Part shown: positions 58,765 through 64,000 of the stretch, piece after piece
Layout of the letters: every line of letters starts with the position of its first letter
How positions within the stretch are numbered: the stretch's first letter is position 1
Assembly: GCA_014925825.1 (NCBI GenBank)
Contig: JACGCK010000046.1
Location: 1 to 64,000 of the forward strand
Origin: Pholiota molesta
Lineage: Eukaryota; Basidiomycota; Agaricomycetes; Agaricales; Strophariaceae
Direction of reading: 5' to 3'
Length of the DNA: 64,000 nt
Position numbers and translations under genes: made by a program
Notes under the pieces: generated by a model
What the model was told of the DNA's origin: nothing
Databases searched by the model: none
What the model saw: only the letters and a program-made list of their open reading frames with translations

Positions 58765-59200
58765 AGCATTCCGCGGGAACTTCAGATATCACGTCGGAAT
58801 ATTAGTATGGTATCAAAGGAATGGGAACATCCTGACATGATATCCAAGTCCGCAGGAAGTTCAAATATTGTCTCGGAATATCCGAGATGAAATCTGCATT
58901 AGGGAAGGCTCGGGAGTCGGAAGAGAACATACATCTATCATTGAATTGCAGTCCGGGGGAAGTTCAAATCTGGTGTTGGAATATCTAGAGATAGGATCAC
59001 TGTGATATCAGGTAAAGACGAGAACATACCATCTTTCAAACATTCCATCATCATCAGATTGAGCTGTGCGAGCATGCGATGGTCACGGTTGCGACAACGG
59101 GCAGCCTGTTAGGGAATGGAATTTGGTGGTCCGCGGGAAGTTCGAATATCGTCTCGGAATATCCAAGACGAAATCAGCATCGAGGGAGGCTCAGAAGAGC
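58765..59200. repeat. Four diverged repeats of a ~45-bp core
   Basis: Cores at about 58775, 58850, 58955 and 59137 read cgcgggaagttc-x-aatatcgtctcggaata with substitutions. The second and fourth also share the following gaggctcgggag/gaggctcagaag and acatac/gtacat stretches. They could be repeated exons or a minisatellite. Confidence 0.6.
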
Positions 59201-60640
59201 ACGTACATTTCTTTGGAACATCCCATCGTCACATAGCAATCCACCAGAAGCCCACGTAGGATTGAGCCATGCAAGAATGCGGTCAACAATGGTGATGATC
59301 GCGTTGGCGGGTGGTCACAGCTGCGACAACGGGCGCCTAAACGGCAGGAGGCGGCAGTGTTTCTGAGTTAGCATAGTTCATGCATATCGACAGAGACAGG
59401 GACATACTGAGGAAGTTTGGAATGAACGACGACAGGATGAGGCACCAGCATAAAGACGGCAGGGAGGGAAAGGGGGATTCGAAAGGAACAGCAAAATTGC
59501 ACGCTTTTGATATTTTCTTGCTGCCAAGGGCCGCCCAGTTTACGTGTGATTCTCGCTCGCTCTTGCAGGATCAAGACGTGTGAGCGGTGCTAAAGTTCTA
59601 GCCTTGCCAGCGAGCTGCAAAGGAAGCCCGACCAAATTTTACAATGATGTCTCAGGGTAGATGGAATTTGACGTCTCTCGCTCCCGAGGGGCCGGTAAAA
59701 TCATCTCACCCACATACACTTCCGCTTTGCCCCTGATTCAAATTGTAAAATATCTTATACACTCTACAAGGATGCTGCAAATTTTAGAATCTTTCCTTCC
59801 TTCCAGAGGGCAATAGACATGCCAATCTTAGCAGGAAGATGTTTCGGCGGCATTGCTGTCAACACCAAATTGCGTCCGAAATTCGCAAGAACATATCGGG
59901 CGCAGAAGCAGTTACCAAACGTACTTTGACGTACTTTCAAACCCGTTCACTTCCGTTGGTCTCGCAAAGCAGAATTATTTTCTCTGAGCTAGTTGAATCA
60001 AGGAACACCTACATTTTGATCCGCCGTCTCCATCGCACTTTTCCACCATGTCTCCATCTCATTACTTCAAGCCTACGTGGCTGTTAATTCAAAACCGTAC
60101 CATAATTTGTCACTGCATTAATTTTATCTTGGACAGCACATCGAACGCAACCTATTTCGCGCTGCGTTATGGTTTAGCGCCGGCTGCCCGCATTTTGGCG
60201 CCAACAGCGCGCCGCAAGTTTCAATAAGAAAGTTTTGTTCTCAAGGAATCGAAAAATCGATTTAGTGATTTCTTGTAGACCTTGTACTACGCCGATTTCA
60301 TCAAAAAAAAACAGATGCGGTGATACACTAGATCACGAACTTGATTAGATCTTGTGTGATCTGTATGACTGTATGCCGCGGTTGATCTGAGTGCCGCTAC
60401 TTTGTTATTTGACTTATCGCAAAAGAACGACATAGATGATGTCTATCATTGAATGAGAAGCTCGAAAACCAGCGGCATAAAGCAGAGATTGAATGCCTGA
60501 ATAGAACTATCGCTAAAGATTGTGGCTTATCTGGGTCTCATCTTCCCATCACCGAATGTCATATCGATCCGTCTCTGAGTCCTAACCAATAGAATAGCAC
60601 AATGCGCCTAAATTGGAGTCGCGTTTACTTGACTATAGTG
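59201..60640. other. Intergenic, nothing recognised
   Basis: Short frames only. It has a poly-A run at 60303-60311 and no RNA gene visible. Confidence 0.35.
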
Positions 60641-61630
60641 AGATCTGTACATCGTACTGTACCTTGAGTTGACTACGGCACTCCGTCAGAACGACGAAGT
60701 GCGGGCAGCGGAACAGAGATCCCAACATGTCTGCCTCCTCACCGAATACGCGATTTCGCAAGCTCCAAACAAAAACAAGCCGTTCCTTTCACCTGTCAAT
60801 GGGACCCTAACACCCACTGCTATCTAGCCTACGTGGCAGTGCGAATAGCGCGCGCTTTGTGTACCAAGTGCGCGGAGGAAGTGTGTTGACCTTCCCGCAG
60901 TGTAGCTGTGATGATTAGCGCGTTTCCACTGCAGTTCTTAGTAATATTGTATAGTTGCTTAAAAGGACGTTAGAGTACACTATAGACTACATATTCCCAA
61001 AATTTCAGAAGGAGACAAGCAAATGGCGACCGCAGGCACTCCATGCCACCCGACGGCCATCCTGTATCTGGCCCCTCGCCTCGCAAACGCATTCGAATTG
61101 CAGCACAACCGGGGACCGCAAGAAAACACGTAGATTATGTATATTGAGATCTGTAAATTGTACCTTGAGTTGACTAAGGCGCTCCGTCAGACAGACGCGG
61201 CGCGGAACATGGATTCCAACATGTCCGCCTCCTCACCAAATACGCGATTTCGAAGGGCACGGATAAGCCGGTTCTTTTACCTCCTATTAGGACCCTAACT
61301 ACCGCGGCTAGCTAGCCTACGTGGCAGCCCGAATAGAGCGCAGTGCGTACCAAGTGGGCGGTGGATGTGTGTTGACCTCCACCAGTGTAACTGCGATGAA
61401 TAGGGCGTTTCCATTGCAGTTCTTAATTATATTGTACAGTTGTTTTAGAGTACGTTAGAGTACACTATATATTACCTATTCCCAAAATTTCAGAGGGAGA
61501 CAAGCAAATGGCGACCGCAGGCACTCGATGCCACCCGACAGCATCCAGTATCTGGACTCCCACTTCGCAAACACATTGGAAATTCAGCGCAACCGGGGCC
61601 CGCGAAAAGACCACGTCAATTACGTGCCAT
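60641..61630 (+). repeat. Direct tandem duplication of about 505 bp
   Basis: Copy 1 starts near 60641 (agatctgtacat) and copy 2 near 61146 (gatctgtaaatt). Both contain ccttgagttgact, tcctcacc[ag]aatacgcgattt, tagcctacgtggcag, gtgtgttgacct, cgttagagtacacta and attcccaaaatttcag followed by gagacaagcaaatggcgacc. Similarity is roughly four in five by eye. The ATGGCGACCGCAGG start is present in both copies but neither has a long frame. Confidence 0.75.
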
Positions 61631-62171
61631 CACGGAAGCACGGAGGCTTTACGCGTAGCATTTTAGCCTAAGCAACTGGCTAGAACTCTGCGCTGGAAGT
61701 GGAGGATACGTAGCAGGGGAACGTAGATTGCACGGAAGGCGCTAGAAACGCCGTTCCCGTGTTTCTTGGGTTATTCGGTCAGGGGAATATGGCCTAGGCG
61801 CGGACAGAGCTTGGGTAGGGTCGGCTTTGGTGAGATGTTCGCGCTGAGTTGGGTGCTGGGGATTGGATTGAAAATGCATTTGCGCGAGATATAACAGTAT
61901 TGCACTATGGATGGCTTGAAATACAGCAACAAAACAATAAATCTTATTGATTGATAGTCTACACGAGCAGAATGGGTAGCTGCTATGTACAGGAGGATAC
62001 TGTAGAGGTTCCGAGGTCGATTTCGCGAATGGGAGAAGGGGACGCGGACGGAGATGGCGCGAATTGGACTTGCTCGCTTAATTCGACAATCCCGGTATCT
62101 GTCCCTGACTCGCATCCGTTTCTGTTCCAAGCCCATTTATTTCAATCTACTACGTACGTACATGGGGTGTA
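61631..62171. other. Intergenic, nothing recognised
   Basis: A 121-codon minus frame (62136-61771) is open but unrecognised. Confidence 0.35.
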
Positions 62172-62290
62172 GACGTATATAAGGGCTACTTATTCTACCG
62201 TCTATCCTCATCCCCCCAGCTCCTCTTCTCTCCTCTGCTCTCCACTTCTCTCCTCCGCTCTCCTCATCTGCTCTCCTCGCCTTCGCCGTC
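62172..62290 (+). promoter_or_regulatory. TATA box followed by pyrimidine-rich tract
   Basis: cgtatataagggc at about 62173 is followed by a CT-rich tract (about 62218-62284), a layout common in fungal promoters of highly expressed genes. Donor-like gtaagt sites follow at about 62305 and 62420. The downstream region is repetitive and I cannot build a gene from it. Confidence 0.45.
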
Positions 62291-62800
62291 GACAGCCTGC
62301 TGGGTAAGTACGCGCCTTCTCGTCGCTCGTCATGGCCACTGACCTTTCCCTTTCCAAGCCCGTCTGGAGCCCGCAATCGACGACGACGGTCCGCGCTCAC
62401 CACGCTCGCCTTCATCGGGTAAGTCGCAGGCGACCGTACGACTCGCCAGGGCTGAACGCAGACGAGATCAGCAGACCGCGGGGCTGAGCAGGAGCGCGCC
62501 GTCGACTTATCCGCGAGGCGCAGGCGTCGTCCGCCTCACTCCTCTGCGCCTCTCGCCTTCGATCGCTTTCGCAGCCGCCACCCGCACCCGACCGCCCTCA
62601 TCCTTCGCAGCGCAGCGCCATCCGCGGCTACGCCATCCCCGCAGCGATCCGTACGCATCTGCGCGAGCGTATCTGGTACGTCCTGATGGATCCGTGCCGC
62701 CGCCACTGACGCGATCTATGCTTCTTTCCCGCAGGGCACGCCGCCCTCAGGACGAACGACGCAGATGGGTAGGGGCCATGGGAGTCGGCGGTCTGCAGGC

Positions 62801-63250
62801 GTCGAGGAGAGCGAGAATCTGTGGGCGCAGGTGGTAAGCGGCGAGTTCGTGCCCTGTCGTGCAAGCGCTAATCGCCCCGTCGTCAGCGTTGCCTGCATAC
62901 CGTCGGCTCGAGCTCAAACGTACCGTATACGCGGGCTGGCACCGTATTGTGCCCGCTGTCTTCCACATTGTACGTCCCCATCCATTCCATCGTACGTTCG
63001 GCTGACCATCTTCTCTGTGCAGTGCACGCCGCCCTCAGGACGAACAACTCGTATAGGGACTAGGGGAGTCCGCGGGAGCGCGTCGGCGGTCGGCAGGCGT
63101 CGAGGACAGCGGGAATCGGTGGGCGCAGGTGGTAAGCGGCGCGTTTGTGCCCTGCCTTGCAAGCGCTAATCGCCCCGTCGTCAGCGTTGCCTGCATACCG
63201 TCGGCTCGAGCTCAGACGTACCGTATACGCGTGCTGGCACCGTATTGCAC
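62801..63250 (+). repeat. 298-bp direct repeat (two copies, second partial)
   Basis: The stretch gtcgagga[gc]agcg-x-gaat followed by gtgggcgcaggtggtaagcg recurs at 62801 and 63099, and similarity continues through gcctgcataccgtcggctcg to the ggcaccgtattg site at 62938 and 63235. Confidence 0.8.
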
Positions 63251-63276
63251 CCGCTGTACGTCCCATCCATGCCATC

Positions 63277-64000
63277 GTACGTTCGGCTGGCTGACTCGCG
63301 GCGTCGCTAGGTCGTGGAATTGCGGTCGAGATCGAGGAGAGTGGGCGAGGGCGTGGCGTGGCGCGACTCTGTCGACATCGTCTTAGCTGCGATGTGTTTG
63401 CGAATCGGTGCTCACAGCCGAAGGGTCTGGCTGCCGTCGACGCCGTTCGAGCTGGGCGGCGGTGGATGGTGAGGAATGCTGGGGCCGAGGTAAGCATGGA
63501 AGTCATAACGAAAGGAAACTAGATTCACCTTGAGATCGTCCGCTAGCTTTCACGTGCGCCTCCCGCGGCGGCGAACGGTGTTCAGCTCGTTGTCATCGAC
63601 CATGCCTGTAATCCGTCGCCACGAGCTCAGACGCACCGTATACGCGGGCTGGCACCGTATTGCGCCCGCTGTCTTCCACATCGTATGTCCCCATCCATTC
63701 CATCGTACGTTCGGCTGGCTGACTCGCTGCGTCGCTAGGTCTTGGAATTGCGTTCGAGATCGAGGAGAGTGGACGAGGGCGTGGCGTGGCGCGACTCTGT
63801 CGACATCGTCTTAGCTGCGATGTTGTCGTGAATCGGTGCACACGGCCGAAGGGTCTGGCTGCCGCCGACGCCGTTCGAGCTGGGCGGCGGTGGATGGCAA
63901 GGAACGCTGGGGCCGAGGTAAGCATGGATGTCATAACGAAAGGAAACTAAATTCACCTTGAGATCGTCCGCTAGCTTTCACGTGCGCCTCCCGCGGCGGC
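63277..64000 (+). repeat. 428-bp direct repeat running to the window end
   Basis: Unit 1 (63277-63704) and unit 2 (63705 to the window end) start gtacgttcggctggctgact and are very similar throughout (aaggtctgg, gagctgggcggcggtggatgg, gaaaggaaact, agatcgtccgctagctttca). The two repeat families of this end share the ggcaccgtattg segment, so they interleave as a higher-order array. Confidence 0.85.

Noticed and set aside
63060..63934. Minus-strand frames of 113 and 148 codons with near-identical sequence as a tandem gene pair
   Set aside because: They are opened by the GC-rich direct repeats. The same repeats are open on the plus strand, and no domain is seen.

Overview
The window is from the nuclear genome of a mushroom-forming fungus (Basidiomycota, Agaricomycetes). 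Genes are cut into small exons by GT..AG introns of about 50 bp. The recognisable families (KDZ transposase, DUF6534 membrane protein, DUF1772 protein, secreted S8 protease, lectin-like single-pass membrane protein, short proteins with an F-x-G-A / G-N-x-Y motif) are typical of Agaricomycetes. It is an accessory, transposon- and duplication-rich region; the only housekeeping-type gene (an ISWI remodeller) is a truncated copy.

Layout. 1-0.4 kb: 3' part of a double-motif gene. 1.2-3.7 kb: minus-strand S8 protease-like genes; the complete one (1795-3665, 14 exons, 358 aa) keeps an open frame but has all three catalytic residues replaced, and a second is only a 3' remnant. 4.9-9.8 kb and 30-37 kb: two diverged copies of one segment, each carrying a double-motif gene (7285 and 34182). 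10.05-24.0 kb: a 13.9-kb KDZ DNA transposon with 1.14-kb terminal inverted repeats and a 7-bp target duplication. It carries a KDZ transposase gene broken by two nested hAT-like elements (each with a perfect 8-bp target duplication), a coiled-coil protein gene and a five-exon HMG-box-like gene. 24.9-41 kb: four more double-motif genes, all on the plus strand, and at 31.9-33.3 kb a 1.37-kb fold-back element. 41.7-46.2 kb: decayed copies of a lectin-like membrane protein gene. 47.7-50.8 kb: an intact DUF1772 gene and a DUF6534 gene. 55.1-57.2 kb: a C-terminal gene fragment and a 5' part of ISWI whose end is joined to a sliver resembling that fragment. 57.5-64 kb: several families of degenerate tandem repeats.

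The parts most worth attention are (a) the cluster of six paralogous small proteins, each with two copies of a ~25-residue glycine/asparagine-turn motif that resembles the HET-s-type amyloid repeat pattern; (b) the triad-dead S8 protein with correct spacing and intact splicing; and (c) the nested KDZ/hAT structure, where removing the two insertions and one copy of each target duplication leaves a spliced frame of exactly 1,024 codons.

Exon models were made by eye from splice sites and family conservation. Long stretches hold no gene I can support and are marked as such.
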